64,000 nucleotides of DNA from Brachypodium distachyon (GCF_000005505.3 NC_016132.3:56310914-56374913); one strand, 5' to 3'. Positions 24,600 to 38,110 are shown, counted from the first letter of the stretch. The notes: generated by a model from the letters alone, not told the origin. Program-made: numbers and translations.

Positions 24600-24680
24600 T
24601 CCTCCGACCCATATTACTTGTCACAGATTTAGTACAAAGTTACTAGTCAACGACAAGTAACAAGTAATATGGGAGAGACA
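24600..24680. mobile_element. Short Stowaway-like MITE
   Basis: The left end CCTCCGACCCATATTACTTG is the near-inverse of the right end CAAGTAATATGGGAGAGA, over about 80 bases. The family resembles the MITE at 4,112. Boundaries are approximate. Confidence 0.6.
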
Positions 24681-24980
24681 GATAGCAATATATTTTCTGT
24701 GCAGCCTGCACCACAAGCCGGTATAATTAACCTCAAATTTTTGCTGGGATCGATGCACCATTTTGTTCAGTTTTAGTGGTTCAGAGAGTCTAATATTAGA
24801 TGGGCGGCTATGAGTTAGTCAAAGTGTCAAACCAAGAAGCTGATATAGATGATACGAGTCATGTCTGCGAGAACCTGGATCCGAACTCATGCATCATGCC
24901 ATCATTGCATGCGGCCTTTTCAAGTTTTTTTTATGTACACCTGCAAAATTTGTCTAAAAACATGACTTTTAGTAGTCTAC

Positions 24981-25091
24981 ACAACAAGCAATATAAGTAT
25001 TTTTTTTTGACAGCAACAAGTAATATGTGGAGTAAGTATTTTTTTGAGAGCAACAAGCAATATAAGTATTCATGACACAACAAGCAATATA
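24981..25091. repeat. Imperfect short tandem repeat cluster
   Basis: The word ACAACAAGCAATATAAGTAT followed by a T-run recurs with variation at about 24,981, 25,012, 25,050 and 25,078. Units are unequal at 30-40 bases. This looks like slippage or an eroded minisatellite. Confidence 0.7.
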
Positions 25092-26944
25092 ACTCGATCC
25101 TGGCCTTGAACGGACGCACCTGCAGGGCAGCATCCTGCATGCAGAGCTGGAGTGCGCCTGGGTCGGCAGGCTGTCCAGCCCGGCCAAGCCCATGCCTGGA
25201 GCCTGGAGGTATCTTACTGACGGGGGCACGGCCGGGCCATATAATACGAGTTAATATTGCCGAGCCCATGTCCAAGCGCGGTACGGGCCACAGGCTTTTT
25301 CTGTTGCGCAGTGCTGCTGGGCCTTCATTGCCCCGATGGTTTTCGCTCTTTTGGTTGGTGCTTACTCCTGCCCTTCGGCACGTACGTACGGATTTCGGTG
25401 TTTTTTGTTCCTTCGGAGGCTCTGAATACTGCCGCTGTAAATGTATGGATCTTCTTGTTTTGGCAATATTTGGTCTTGATCTTCTCCATCTCTGAGTAAT
25501 ATTAACTGTTATTTCTGACCCTGCAGTGGCATCGCTGCGCCGCCCCGCGCAGCAGCTTCCTCGATTGGCCGAGAGTTAATTTTCGTCAGCTGGTTATCTA
25601 AAGAATACATATTTTCAAAGATATGTCGAAAAATCAACGGGCAAAACGGGACATTCGGTGGGCTGACCAAGGGACCAGCAGAGGCACTACGGGATGGGAC
25701 GTTAGATCAACGGGCCGGCCTTTGGGTACGGCTAGGTATATATGGTTGTTACCGGGCTGCTGGTATCATTGCCCTCCGGCCCAGGAATGCATCACATGGG
25801 CTGATTACTACCACCAATTTAATTTCTCCACTCCCTTAAAAAAAACTACAGTAGGAGTACCAATTTTCTCCCTCAGGTTTGCTGCGATATCTAAATAAAA
25901 TCCACTTCACATAAAAGAAATCTAAACAAAATCCACTCTCAAGAAAATGCTATCTTCCTTTTTTTTACAGTGAGAAAATGCTATCTCCCTCTCGGAACAA
26001 TTTTAATAAAATGCTATATAAGCGGAATAAGACTGCTCCAATCGCAAAATAAAAGGAATAAAACTGTTTGGGCTGATGGTACATGTATACCTATGCGCAA
26101 ACAGTAACATGTACTCCAATCATGCTTCAACTGGAAGAATGCGATGGAGAATATTAATATCCACCTGGCAATATGATCGTGGTTTGTCATGCATGCCGGT
26201 CGATAATTTTTGCACATACCAAACGTTCTCATGGTACAGAAAACATTCAAAATCCCACATACATGTTCATTAAAACTATGGTCGAGGTGGATGAGATCCA
26301 CCAAGACGATCATGCATGCATTTGAAAATGTAGAATCTATATATAGATCCCATCATGTTAAAAGTTTGCAACAATGAATCCGGACACCATAGCCAAGGCA
26401 ACAACGGCTCGAACATTAAAAGTAAAACAGTCGAAACTAGAAAATAGAACCATTACGTCTCCACGTCCTCGAATAGGCATTGTTGCGTCTCGCAAATTTT
26501 TTTATAAAAATACATCGTTCCGGACCATCCAGAAGCCAGCCATTTTGCAAGCGAGATCCCGCTTATGTCCCGCTTCACCGTGGAGCCGCCGGCTGGGAGT
26601 GAACCGCGACGACCCAAGCACGTCACAAGCTGCACCTCGTCGTCCTGGTCGTACATGTGCAAGGAATTGGACCGGGAATGACTACACGGAGCGCTTCTTC
26701 GTCTTCTCCGACTCTAGCCGCAGGAGCTTCTCCTCAACGCCGACCCACTGCTTCTTCTTCTACGTGAGTTTATCTTGTTGGGGCTTCTTTCCGCGCTCGA
26801 TTTGGTTAACCGTAGCTCTCTGTCCACGGTTGCTGCCGCCAGTGTCCTGTTTGCGCCGGAAATTTTCGGTTTCGTGAGGACTCGGGCAGAACAGATACCG
26901 CAAACTCATTTTCGGTTTAGTTTTCGGTTTCCATTCTGCCCGCA

Positions 26945-27017
26945 TTTTTTCAAAACCGAAAAAACTGATTCAGTACACCCGTTTTTTCAAAACCGAAAAA
27001 ACTGATTCGGTACACCG
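26945..27017. repeat. 37-bp tandem duplication
   Basis: Two adjacent copies, 26,945-26,981 and 26,982-27,017, begin TTTTTTCAAAACCGAAAAAA and end GTACACC. They are nearly identical, which suggests a recent event. Confidence 0.85.
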
Positions 27018-27633
27018 AGTACTCGTTTTTTCGCAGGTTATTCTGTAGCTGGAGTAGTCTGTGCAATGGGTACATTCTCTTCATAAAGCAGCTGATGATG
27101 TAAACGCGTGACGGCGAAACAAAACTTCAAAGCGATGCAAAACTACAAGATCACCAACACCTCATTCCTTTGGTTTCAGTCTCCCCCAAGATTTTACCTA
27201 CCTGGGACGTTTTGGTAGGCCATTTCCTGGTTTATTTTATTTCCAGAGGTGCCACAACCAGTAGTGAACTTCGAAGTCTCTCACAGGCGTAGCTGGCCTC
27301 GTTCTCAAACCACAAGGTGAATCTCATAAGCAATACAAAAACAAATATGTCCAACACCAATACATGGTCACATGTAATTCTGATGAAGCGAGCTGGGTAA
27401 ACATCAAACATAAAACTGAACTTCTCACATCATTTAACTAGGCACATGTCTCGCCAGGATTGCCACGGTGGAAATCATTTGTTACTGTTGAAATATAACA
27501 TGCGCAAGACAACAGTTTATTGGGGCTCTGAGCAAGTAAAACTGTGGGTCGGGTATGCATGCGGAGCTGTGTCAAACAAGAGTAACAGAAGAAACAGAGG
27601 GCTTGCAGAAAAGACACATGCCCTCAGGACTGT

Positions 27634-30600
27634 TTACGCTGTCTCCACATCAGGCACAGCATCGTTGACAATGTCTTCTGGCCTGGCCTCCTGCTCCACG
27701 AATTCATACCCATTTTCCTCCTCAGAAGCATCCTCCTCCACGCTTCTGCCAAAGATGAATGGTCTCTTACCCATCGTCGTGAAAGGCATAAGACCCAGTG
27801 CACGCGAGGTTTTTATCTCTCTCGCAACCTTGCGCTGAGCTTTCGCACTTATCTTAGTCTGAGAAGCGGATCAATAAGTTAGAAACCATGGCCAATCAAA
27901 TGCACCAGTACAGAGTCATGAATACACTTGTGAAACCGACCATCAGGGAAACAGGTAGGTATACCAATATAACACTGCACTGAGTTAAAAATGAAGCTGA
28001 TACTCTGTATGTAGCACCTTAATAATAGAGTTGGGTTACTCAGCATCATCAACTAACACGAACATTCAAAACGAAGCAACTTCTCCATGTTGTGAGTGAG
28101 AGTAGCATTTAGAACATTGCAAACTGGACGTGGGGATGAGGTCATGTGTTGAAGGGTAGTTGCTATGTGAACTCTTGACACCCTTTATTCAAGAAATGTC
28201 ATTCAGCTCTGAATAAGTGAATATGAATTATTGGCAACCATCTAAGAAACCATGATCCCAATTTATATTATATTCAGGAATGTGTTCACCCCCCAAAAAT
28301 TTGTGATCTTATATAAAAGCCGGGAAAAGTATCTTGTTACCTGACTCCTCTTGATGACAATGCCAGCTTCTGTAAGGAAGTTGGAGAGGAATCTAACATT
28401 CTGCAAGGAATTCCATGTGGTCAGAGACTGCAACCGGAAGATAATTGTAATGGAGCATGATATTGGAATGCATCAAGCAGATAAGAGTTGTGGTCTCTCA
28501 GTAAATTGTTATATATCCATGCATTGATGTGTCTAACTATAGATGGCTATTCAAAAAAATTGATTACAAACCACCCAGAGATAAGACGTTTAGCCCACTT
28601 AAGCAAACTGGCACACTTTCCACAAACACATTGTCTCGCTTACAATTTTACACACTTTGGTCATCTTTGGCTTCAAGCCTCAATGCCATTGTTCGTTTAA
28701 GTTTGCCACATGCCACTTTCCCTGAGATCCCTCAGCCTGAGATAAAATTTCCTCTTCTCAAACTGTCTGACAGGGATTGAACTTCTAACTATTTTTGTAT
28801 TAATTTCTGCCTGTCAATGTCAGTGCAGGAGTGTTTATAACTTTTCCATGGGGTACATTTGGATGGTCCCGATTGCAAAGCACATGACGTAAGGCCTGAC
28901 GATCCATTGTCTCTGTTCTTGAAGAAGCTTTTAGCCAGATGAATTTTGGGATTGGGAGATTGATGAGGGAATAAGCCTGACGATCCAAGCTATACGCAAC
29001 ATAGAGTGAACAAGCACATTAATTTGTTTGGCAGAAACAAGTTCACTGTTGTGCATGGGAAGATTGGTGGTGTGGTTATGGGCACTGCAGTTTTCCTTTT
29101 TCTGATTGGGTTCCTACCTAGCAGAAATCGCCAAGTGGTCTTGGTCTTGACATTTTTCTACTTTCTTTATGATGATTGGTGCTATGATTATATTAGTTTT
29201 CATCTAGTTATGTAACGCAGAACAGGTCTATGTGGTATAACATATGTGGTTTCTGGAAACAAAAACAAGGAAAAGAGTAACAGAAATGGATGGAGTGGTA
29301 TGTTTCAGTGTTATTAAAGTATCCAGTTTATTTCAGCGGCATAATAACTAAAGTGTTCATCTTCCAGTGGTATGTAACTATTTTTTTCCTGAGTTGCAGC
29401 ATAATTTTATATATCAAACGATCGTTTAGAACTTTAGGTTTTCAAAATGTTCATGCACGTTGTAGATGTTCAAATCTTATTACATGCCTACATAACATCA
29501 CCACAATTTCTAGTTTTGATACATATTGTGCTTCGATATTTGCATCCAAACACTGTCTTAAAAGAATGTCATGCAATAACCCCAATCAATAAGATAACAA
29601 GAAACATGTCAGCTCAGTATAATGAAGAAGTTAATATTACTAAATTTCTTCTTTTTTTGCGAAGAAAAATTACTAAATTTCAATAGATAGGACACATCAA
29701 GAGAAAATATCAGAATCTCACAAGGTATTTGGGCAAATCAGAACAGGCAAAATACTATAATCATCTAGATACTACCATTGTCATTGCATTCTCTATCCCT
29801 GAACTTCATATATATATATTGGTTAAAAGCTCCAGAATTTACAAGCTACAAATTACTGCAAATTCTACAATTCAGTTTAAAACAAAAACTATTGCTAGTT
29901 TACATCGGTTATCGAGCAGATTTACTTACCCTAAAATCGGCTTTTCTTAAAACCTCCTTTGTCGATGTTTCAAACTGAGGTCTAGGAGGATTCCTTGGGG
30001 CTGCTGGCCTTGTAAGGTCAAGATCCTGTATGCAAGAGAGTTGAATAAAATCTGGTGTTAGAAGAGTCATTACAGTACATAACAGTCCTTGATAATAATA
30101 ATAAGAAATGTAATTTAGTTTACAAAGCTAATGCTAGAACACCATCTTCTGGTGGTTTTCAATTGCTAAGGGAAATGGAGGGACAGGAATCAATTTCAAT
30201 TTGTTTTGACAAACATCTATCCACAAAAGAAATTCCAAACAGAGTTCACATATTTAGCCATATTTACTGAATGTTTATATAGGAGAAATACACCTAAAGA
30301 CCGCAAGAGATATGTGATATCTTGAATGCATGAACCAATAAAGTGATGAACTGTCAATCTGGGAGATTTCCGTTATCCTTGGATAGTGGAACCCTCATCA
30401 AATGATCATATGGAAAATCGAAATAAAGTGATGAACTGATTTCCCTCTTACCCGGACATTGTACGTTGAGCCTCGCCTGCAATCCACATCGGGCCTGAAA
30501 TCATAGTCCTCATCGTCAACCTCCTCCGTCATCTGAAAGGTGCGGGCTGCGTCATCCAATTTCTCGTTCATGCCATCGTTCAAGGAATCGAAACCATCGA

Positions 30601-31104
30601 TGAACCCAGAACTACTCCTGCCTCCAAACCCAAAGTTACCCCTGTCACTGTTCTGACCAAAGCTGCCCATCCCAGGTCTTCTAAAGGAGTTCCCAACCCC
30701 ATCGAGCTTCCGGAAGAATGGGCTATCATTTGATCCTGTCTGCTCTCCAAACAGCCGTTCTTCAAATTGGCTCGCGCTCTCAACCTCGCCCTCCCCTGCG
30801 AAGCAAATCGGCATGTAAGAAAGCAGCATGGCTGAAACATTCAGACGTCCGTCCCCAAGGGCGGAGGTCGCCCTACCTTGATTTTTGCCTCAGTTACGAA
30901 TTGGCGAATATTAAGGAGATGAAACGGGGAGCTAAAGGGCGGGATCTGTTCGTGGGGTGACGGGAGCGAGAGAAACGAGGGGAGATAGATACCTGCGGTG
31001 GTGGAGGCGCTCGCACGAGGAGGAAGACGAGAGACGGAGCGGCGGGATGTGAAGGGAGGGGTGGCGGCGCTCGCTCGAAGACGAAGACAAGCGACGCGGT
31101 TCAT
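27634..31104 (-). CDS. Mitochondrial small-subunit ribosomal protein bS18m
   Basis: Nuclear gene for ribosomal protein S18, which sits on the small-subunit platform and contacts 18S-type rRNA in mitochondria. Five exons, 30993-31104, 30452-30795, 29930-30025, 28341-28400 and 27634-27858, join in frame to give 278 residues. The first about 37 residues are Arg/Ser/Ala-rich with almost no acidic residues (MNRVACLRLRASA...), as expected of a mitochondrial presequence. Residues 38-152 form a plant-specific acidic and Gly/Phe-rich extension (e.g. GNFGFGG, EEVDDEDYDF). The S18 core starts near residue 182 with DFRNVRFLSNFLTEAGIIVK and continues KISAKAQRKVAREIKTSRAL and GLMPFTTM. Arabidopsis mitochondrial S18 is of similar length, from memory. 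Plastid S18 is normally plastid-encoded, so the mitochondrial form is favoured. Confidence 0.88.
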
Positions 31105-34100
31105 GTTTCCAAGTCTGTCTGACCTCGTCCCAAGGACACATTTCTAAGGGTTTAGGGTCCCAAGGGCAAATTGCCAAGTTCGTAGATTTAAGCTAATGTA
31201 GGTAAATTGATGCCTTTTATGTCTGATGATGATGAAGTTTTACACCGTTCCTCCTTATCGTCTTTGTTTTACTGTTCCGTATCGATGGAAGGACAGATTG
31301 CCGACTCGATTGATAGATGACTCTACTACAATTCCAAATTCCAAGTCCTAGTCAACGCACAACTGGGTTGTAACAATTTCATGTGTAAGCCCGTGCGTAT
31401 GCCAAACCTTCTTGTACCTTTGGTGTGGTCAACCTTCCATGCTTACCGTTAATCCGCTTTGAGTATTGAGTTCTGTCTATTGATTGAACTGTTCTCCCCC
31501 TGTCTTCATTATCTTTCTACCCCACTTCTCATAACCACATCACTTCTCTTTTTTTTGAAAAGTTTAAACAATAGTGTTTGAATTACAATCAAGCATAACT
31601 TGACGCATCACGCAGGATGGCACAGAATCATGCAAAACACCACCACTCGACACACTAATAGACCAGCGAGCTAAAAACATTAGCAACTTCGTTACTACGA
31701 CGGTCAATCTTACGAATCTGGATGCCTGGATCAAAAGCCATGAACTCCTGTATGAGAGCAATGACACTGCAGTAGGGAGAGGTGTTAGGTGTCTTGCTTA
31801 CGATAGCATGCACAACCGCCGCACAGTCACTCTCTAAAATGAGAGGTAAAGTCGAGAAGGTCTGAGCCATGCGGAGACCTTCCAAGCAGGCAGCGGCTTC
31901 CGCAGTCTCCGCATCCCGGCAATGCACTATTTTGTTCCAAGCAGATCCAAGAACCAAACCACAATGGTTGCGGAGAACCGCACCCCAACCGGCAGAATTG
32001 TCAGTCACAAAGAAGCTAGCATCGACATTGAGTTTCAAAATGTTGGTCTCAGGCGCCTCCCACCTGCTAAAGACTTTGGGCCTGGGATTGGCTTGATGAG
32101 CCAGAGAAGAAGCTAGGATTGATTTGTCTTTACTGTCAAAAGTCGGAGAAAGAAGGTTGCTTCCTTGCATGGAGTGCACATAATTCACCAAGAAATGAGC
32201 AAAAGCCTCGACTGGCTGTTCTCCTTTGTCAAAAATGAGATCATTTCTTAAGTGCCATGCTCGCCACCACAGGAAAAGAAGTTTGGTGCGAGTATCTTCA
32301 GTAGCCTTGTCCAAGAGGATGAGGACCCAATCCCTGTCACTTAATTGAAGTTCAGAGTCTGGCGGAAGATCCCAATGTTTTCTGACGCTCTCTCGCAAAG
32401 CTTTTGCTTTCGTGCATCTCATACCGGCATGGTAACCATCTTCTGGCTCCATACCACAGATATCACATGTAGGGAAGTGAACCATTTTCCGATGATGTCT
32501 ATTCACCTGGAGTGCTAAAGAGTTAGTGGCCAAACGCCAGGCGAAAACACGAACCTTAGGTGGCACGGTTGCTTTCCAGATGCAATCCCAAATACTCATG
32601 CTTCCATCAGGCCGGGCGCTACCACCAGTAGCAGATAGCTGAAGCTTCATATTCAGAACCAGATGATAAGCGCTACGAATCGAGAAGCGGCCCGATTTCT
32701 CTTCCTGCCAAGCAAGGAAGTCCTCCATGCCACCGGGGAGCAATCTGATCTTCTGAATTTCGTCTGCATCAAAGGAGAAAATAAATAAAAATTACATCTC
32801 TTCTCTCTTTGCCTCCCTCATCACAGCCAATGAGATCACAGGAAAATAAATAAAATTTAAGCGTGTCCGAGGACAAGCAGAAGATGGCATGAGGCTGCCA
32901 TCTTGGTTTCATTTTGGTATTACGATGTGAAAATCGTTGGCAAGAGCAGGGTTTTGTGATTCCTTTCTTATCTTAAAATCTGGTGGGTTTTCTATTTTGA
33001 TCAAGACAACACACAAAATCCACAAGGGGGAGGCCGGCCATGCAATGTTGGATTGAGGAGGAGGCCGGCCATGCCTCACTAGTCGCAATAGAAGAGTTTG
33101 TTTTTGATTCACCATGGTGTACCAAAGTTCCTTGTTGTTGTACCTTAATGTAACAAAATTCATATTTAATGTATTTGCATATACCACGGCAATATGGCAT
33201 GGAACCTTTATGTAACTTGTTAACTTATCGTATTCTTATAAATATTTATTGATCAAATCATGGTGATCATGTATTTTGATATATCATATATCGTATCCTG
33301 AAATCCTCCTATTAGTTTAGGAAGGAAGATTTTTATAAGCTGTTGATTCCCATGTACATGAGAACACGCTTTAGGCATCCCATAATTTTTTTTAATCATC
33401 TACGGCAATGCTTTCGTGTATTTCGTTTTTTTTTTACCGAAGATAATGTATTGCAGATTACTCATGTTGGTAGTGGTGAGTATTACAATGTACTACTCCA
33501 AACTGTGCCAAATTCAACCTAAAAAGATCTCCAGACAATAAGTGCCCTTCTAGGCTGCGTTTATTAACCTAAAAGGTTTCCTTCCATACAAGCAATTTAT
33601 ACGATTTTACCCTTCTAATACCAAATTTTGATTCTCATATGTCGCAATGTACTCAGATGGGACGTCGATTTGCACAGACATACTTTTTTGGTCACAATGG
33701 TAATTATGGTATGAAACAACCAGGGTAGTACCTGTTGTCAAGAGTGACAAATCACAAGCTGCAACTAAGAAATGCATCTTGTGAATTTTGTATATGAAAA
33801 TTTTGATGGTTTTCATTAGGCCGAGTTTCCTTTTTGTTCTGTCTAGGATATTATCTTAATAATGCAATGAAAAAAAAACACTGAAGGCCTATACCAATTG
33901 CCAAATGTTGCTCTGCTAACTAAAATCCCAAAGGGCTAATGAAAAGGATGAATGTCAAACTAAAATAAAATTGTCGTCCCATATTCCATCACGACATCTC
34001 AAATCTTCAATCAATTTGAACTCTCAAAGAGACATGCTTTTTGTAAATCCCTGACAAGTACAAAAATCAGTTCAAACAGACAGTTTCGGCTTGTATTTGC

Positions 34101-34406
34101 CATCAAAACTACAAAATTGGTCTTCATTTTCCTGAAGATATGTGCAGGTCAGTATGTGATCATCTCCGTATCGTTTGAGCAATTCCAAAGCTAACTTTGG
34201 ACCATTAATTCTTCATAGGCTAGCAGGTCATTGATGATACAAGAATACAGTAGAATCAACTGAGAAGACCAAATGTACTGATATTCGATATCTGCATGGC
34301 AGCTGATCAGAATATAGATACCTCACAAATGCATTTTGCTAGGGTATGTAAAAACAATAGCTTATGACCAAAGCTTCTTTGTTTTTACCGCATTGTGACC
34401 ACAAAG
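31105..34406. other. Intergenic region between bS18m and RIT1
   Basis: It holds the bS18m promoter side (to about 31,200), a truncated LINE (31,549-32,793) and A/T-rich sequence. Two copies of GGAGGCCGGCCATGC occur near 33,029 and 33,061. The small minus-strand frame at 33,607-33,816 is not recognisable. The right part is probably RIT1 3' sequence. Confidence 0.55.
31549..32793 (-). mobile_element. 5'-truncated LINE (zf-RVT and RNase H remnant)
   Basis: The minus-strand frame 31,655-32,743 (362 codons from its first Met, open slightly further upstream) reads like the C-terminus of a plant L1-type retrotransposon. It has WDCIWKATVPPKVRVFAWRL and a CDICG zinc-finger-like segment, as in zf-RVT domains. 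A plant RNase H-like (RVT_3) segment follows: LKLNVDASF, GWGAVLRN, AETAEAAACLEGL and ESDCAAVV. The reverse-transcriptase core is missing. A T-run at 31,549-31,556 on the plus strand corresponds to the A-tail of the minus-strand element. ACATCACTTCTCT before it and ACATCTCTTCTCT after the 5' end (32,794-32,806) resemble a 13-bp target-site duplication. The insertion looks like a typical 5'-truncated copy and is probably inactive. Confidence 0.8.
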
Positions 34407-37400
34407 CTAACAACATAGCTGTGCCTTTTCATTGCAAAGGAAACCATAGACCTGTCTCAAGTTTCCCCTAGATGGGCGCGCATTGATAGCATATTTGCAA
34501 ATGAATACTAGCCTCTTCCTCATCTCCAACTTTGTGATGTTTCTTTTCACAAAAGAATCGCCATCGTCAAAGCATCCTTGAGATAAATAAGGACCCATTA
34601 ATGCTTGAAAAATAGACTCAACATATTCAAATATAGATAGTTTGACAGAGCACCTATCTAGTCTTCATGAAAATTTGGTAGACATCATTATGCTTTTCAT
34701 GGTTTATAAAATGAATACGTATAAAGGAATTACTATATCATGCCATGACGCAGATTAATAGACTAGAATCCCTTTTAAAACTAGGAATAAATATAATTAT
34801 CATTACATTTATGATTATGCTTACCACTGTCATTGAATAATCGTGTAATTATTGCCAAGGCGACACAAATGCTTATATCTTCTCCTGAAAGGGAAAGTAA
34901 GAAGAGAGCTAAGTAAACAGAACAAAAAAAAGACACACAAAAAACTTTTAGTAAACAACCCTTTTTAAACAAATGTTTTAAAAATATAACTCCCACCCTA
35001 ACCTCCCAAAAATGACATGTAGATGCCACACTATTTTTGGTGACGTGGCATGAACTCACCCCACCATGCATGGGTGTCTAAACTTAATTCATTTGTGCCG
35101 TATGACCATCCGTGGTGTGGCCACCGAACACGGGCATAGTAGCATGCCACCATTTAATGCAGTATCCTCTGCTATGCCATTGACAGTGCCAGAACCAGAA
35201 CTGTGTTTTTCTTATACAAGTTTGGACGCAGGCATTTTCAAAACATAGTTCTATATGCGTTTATTTCATAACAAAATAATGGTATTATTTTCCACGATGC
35301 AAGGAAAATGAATACAAGCTTTTCTTGAGCACGTGAACTTTTTTAACTTACCAGTTTGACAGCATAGTAGTATTTTTCTTCTTGCTATGAGATTTCTCTG
35401 TGCAAAATTAATTGCTTTTGGAAGATTTTTCAACAAAGAAAACCGGTCGTTCTTGGAACCCTGCCAGAATTGAAGTATTAAAGTTGGTAATGCTTACATC
35501 AAGAGATAACACAAGGGGATATAAAAGATAGTACATACCACAATAGCTATCTCAAGGTAAGAATTTTCTGATGAACTCGAAGGTAATCTTGATGTGCTGT
35601 CACAGTTCAGTATGCAGTCAACATCAGCCAGGTCGACGGCAACTACATAAAGGGATATACAAAAAAAATCATCAAGTCCTGTGTGAACTAAACTTTATTT
35701 ACTAAAGTAACAGCATTGCAAAAAAAGATAGTGTCCAGCCAATCAGTATACCTTGGATAGTAGATGACACTGCAAGGTTTGATCTCCCAATCCAGAAGAC
35801 TACTAGATGACTATTATTGGAACATGGTGTATCTATTGGAGTGATAATAGAAGGGTCCGAGTTCATAGGCTTCGTAATGATTGTATGTTCTTCGTAAAAG
35901 TAAGGACCATCATCACCTGAACACTTTAGATGGTTAACAGTAATTTGGGGCGAACGTTCACCTCTCTGTGCACGATAAACCCTATCCTTTTCAACAATAT
36001 CAGCAACTAACTGATTACAAAGATCTGGTCCACCATCTAGTAGATCGTATGAATGCTTCCAGAATAACGCAGGAGTTAGACCACGCGCCCAGCTCTCTTC
36101 ATCATCTCCTGCACCAGGAATATAGTGCCAGCTGAACTCCGAAGACATCCTTTGTGTAGCTACTGCACCAGATGCAGATGCTGAAACTAATATTATGGGG
36201 GTGAATTCCCATAACTCATGCTCTGGAACTTCATTTAACCATATACATGTATTTTGTGATATCCACAGCGGACGTAGTGGTTTGTGCAAACCTAATGCAA
36301 GAGAATGAATGTCTGCACCACACGATTCGAATCTGTCCGTCCATTCTTCAACACGCCCCTCTATAGCATTTTTCTCAGTATCTAAAACCCACACAGGAAG
36401 ATGCACTGAGCTATCCCAGTTTGATGAACCGGAATACTTTTCACCATTCCCGTTTGGTGCAGCCGCTGACTAACAGACAAAATCAGAAAATATTATGAGA
36501 ACAAGTGAACACAGAATTATTACTCTTATAAAGAGTAATGAGCAACAGAAAGATATATTCTAACCCAACCTATAGAAGGGGCTGCCACTTACCATCCAAA
36601 ATAGTAATCTTGGTATTTGGTAATAATAAAGTGAATGGCATGTTAAATCATGACATAAGCTATGTTATTCTTTGCCAGTGTAGCTTTCTCGAGCAATGAC
36701 ATACTCCCAGACTTTAAATTAATATATAAGGATACTACCAAAACAGGCATGTTGTAACTTGTGATTTACTGTACAAACTTCAAGAATAGCAAAGGGAAGA
36801 CTTAACATAAAGGAGAATGCACACAATTGAAATTAGTAGGACATAAAGGTATTTCGTATTTCCAAAACTCCAGCAACCAATATACCAACCATTTCAGAAT
36901 TCGTTCTGCTACCTTGGTTGCTAGCCCGCAGCCGATGCCTCTGAATAGCTCGGTTCAGGACAGAGCACCAAATGGGTATGGTCTTTGACATGCTATCAGG
37001 AAATCTTTTCCCTTTCCTTGTTGAATCAACTATTATGCACCCTCCTCGTTCCCCTGCTCGAACAACACCAACAAAACAAATTAACGTCAATTTATGATAA
37101 TCCTCAAAAGGTATTCGATTGCTTTGGTGGATGAATGAGGGCCTCGACAGTCAAACTGCGTGTCTTGCTTACTTTTTGTTTGCTTGTTCTGTTTGATGTC
37201 TTATAGGGCATCTCCAATAGTTGTAAGATGATTGTTGGTAAATTTTGTACGGACGATGTTTTGATGATGTGGCAAATAACAAACAAGGAGAGAGCAAGGT
37301 GGAGATATTTATAGTCTCCAAATCTCCAATGTAGAATGAGAGCAAATATTTATATTCTCTCACCTCCTATTGGGTAACTTGCATACACTCCATTGGAGTG

Positions 37401-38110
37401 GTTGAATGATGCATTGTTGATAGATGACATGAACAATTTTTCTCACAATTTAACATACATATTGTTGGAGATGCCCTAAGCTGATTCTTCGGCATCTTAA
37501 CCTCTAGCAATTTGCAATTGTAGACCCTAATCCTAATTCTGGATACCTAACACAAACTTTTAGCATAGCTTAGTTCAGAATGGCCCCAAATTACAAATCA
37601 ATCAAGTTAGAAGAGAACATCTTGACCAATCCGTGCAGCAATTTTAATACTCATACATGCGTATCTAGACATAGCTGTGACAAAAAATATGTATAGGAGG
37701 AAGTAACAAATCATTACACGTCCGTGCCAGACAGGAACGTCAAGAAGCTACAAGCGGTGCAAGGAACAGAGGGAGCATGACGCATATTTACCTGCGAGGA
37801 GAGCAAGGTGGAGATTGAGGCGGGCGGTAGAGAAGGACCAGTTGCCGGCGTGGCCATCTGTGGACTTAAAGTAGCAGGTAGCGGCAAGGGTGCGGGGCTG
37901 CGTGTACCAGAGGCCACAGCGGAGGTTGGCGACCAGCGGCAGCGCCGGCCACAGCGCCGCGATCTCGGCCACGAACGCCGCGTCCTCTGCCACGCTCCGC
38001 AGAGCGTTGTACAGGGTGCTCCCCCGCCGCTTGATTCGCCGAGCTGCCTTGTAGATGCTGAGCGTCCCCTCTTCGGTCGCGGGCTCCGCCTCCGCCGCCG
38101 CCGCTGCCAT
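34407..38110 (-). CDS. RIT1: tRNA A64-2'-O-ribosylphosphate transferase (RIT1 family)
   Basis: Rit1 adds ribosyl phosphate to the 2'-OH of A64 in initiator tRNA-Met, which stops it being used in elongation. Seven exons, 37792-38110, 36890-37053, 35752-36469, 35539-35642, 35352-35460, 34825-34884 and 34407-34576, join in phase to give 547 residues. Family hallmarks in order: LSIYKAARRIKRRGSTLYNA, ALWPALPLVANLRCGLWY, CYFKSTDGHAGNWSFSTARL, IIVDSTRKGKRFPDSMSKTI, PIWCSVLNRAI, then further on DLADVDCILNCD, GEDISICVALAIITRLFND and INARPSRGNLRQVYGFL near the C-terminus. The DUSP-like C-terminal fold (nucleotide-loop region) seems complete. The start at 38,108-38,110 begins MAAAAAEAEP directly before the conserved block. 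The length is close to plant relatives. One intron carries a MITE-like insertion (37,204-37,478). Confidence 0.93.
37204..37478. mobile_element. MITE-like element in RIT1 intron 1
   Basis: The ends are exact inverted repeats: TAGGGCATCTCCAA on the left and its complement TTGGAGATGCCCTA on the right, enclosing a non-coding A/T-rich interior of 275 bp in total. GGGCATCTCCAA ends are common in grass non-autonomous DNA transposons. I see no clean target duplication, so the superfamily is open. Confidence 0.65.

Larger units (their letters stand above)
23486..27633. other. Gene-poor interval with small repeats
   Basis: No gene recognised on either strand. It contains a diverged direct repeat (24,083-24,378), a Stowaway-like MITE (24,600-24,680), a short repeat cluster (24,981-25,091) and a 37-bp tandem duplication (26,945-27,017). 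A plus-strand open frame at 26,374-26,877 has no recognisable domain. The right end, to about 27,430, probably includes the bS18m 3' untranslated region. Confidence 0.6.

Noticed and set aside
26374..26877. 167-codon plus-strand ORF.
   Set aside because: No recognisable domain and irregular composition; nothing supports a start, splice sites or family membership.
27446..27838. 130-codon plus-strand ORF.
   Set aside because: It lies antisense to the last exon of bS18m and is a shadow of that conserved coding sequence.
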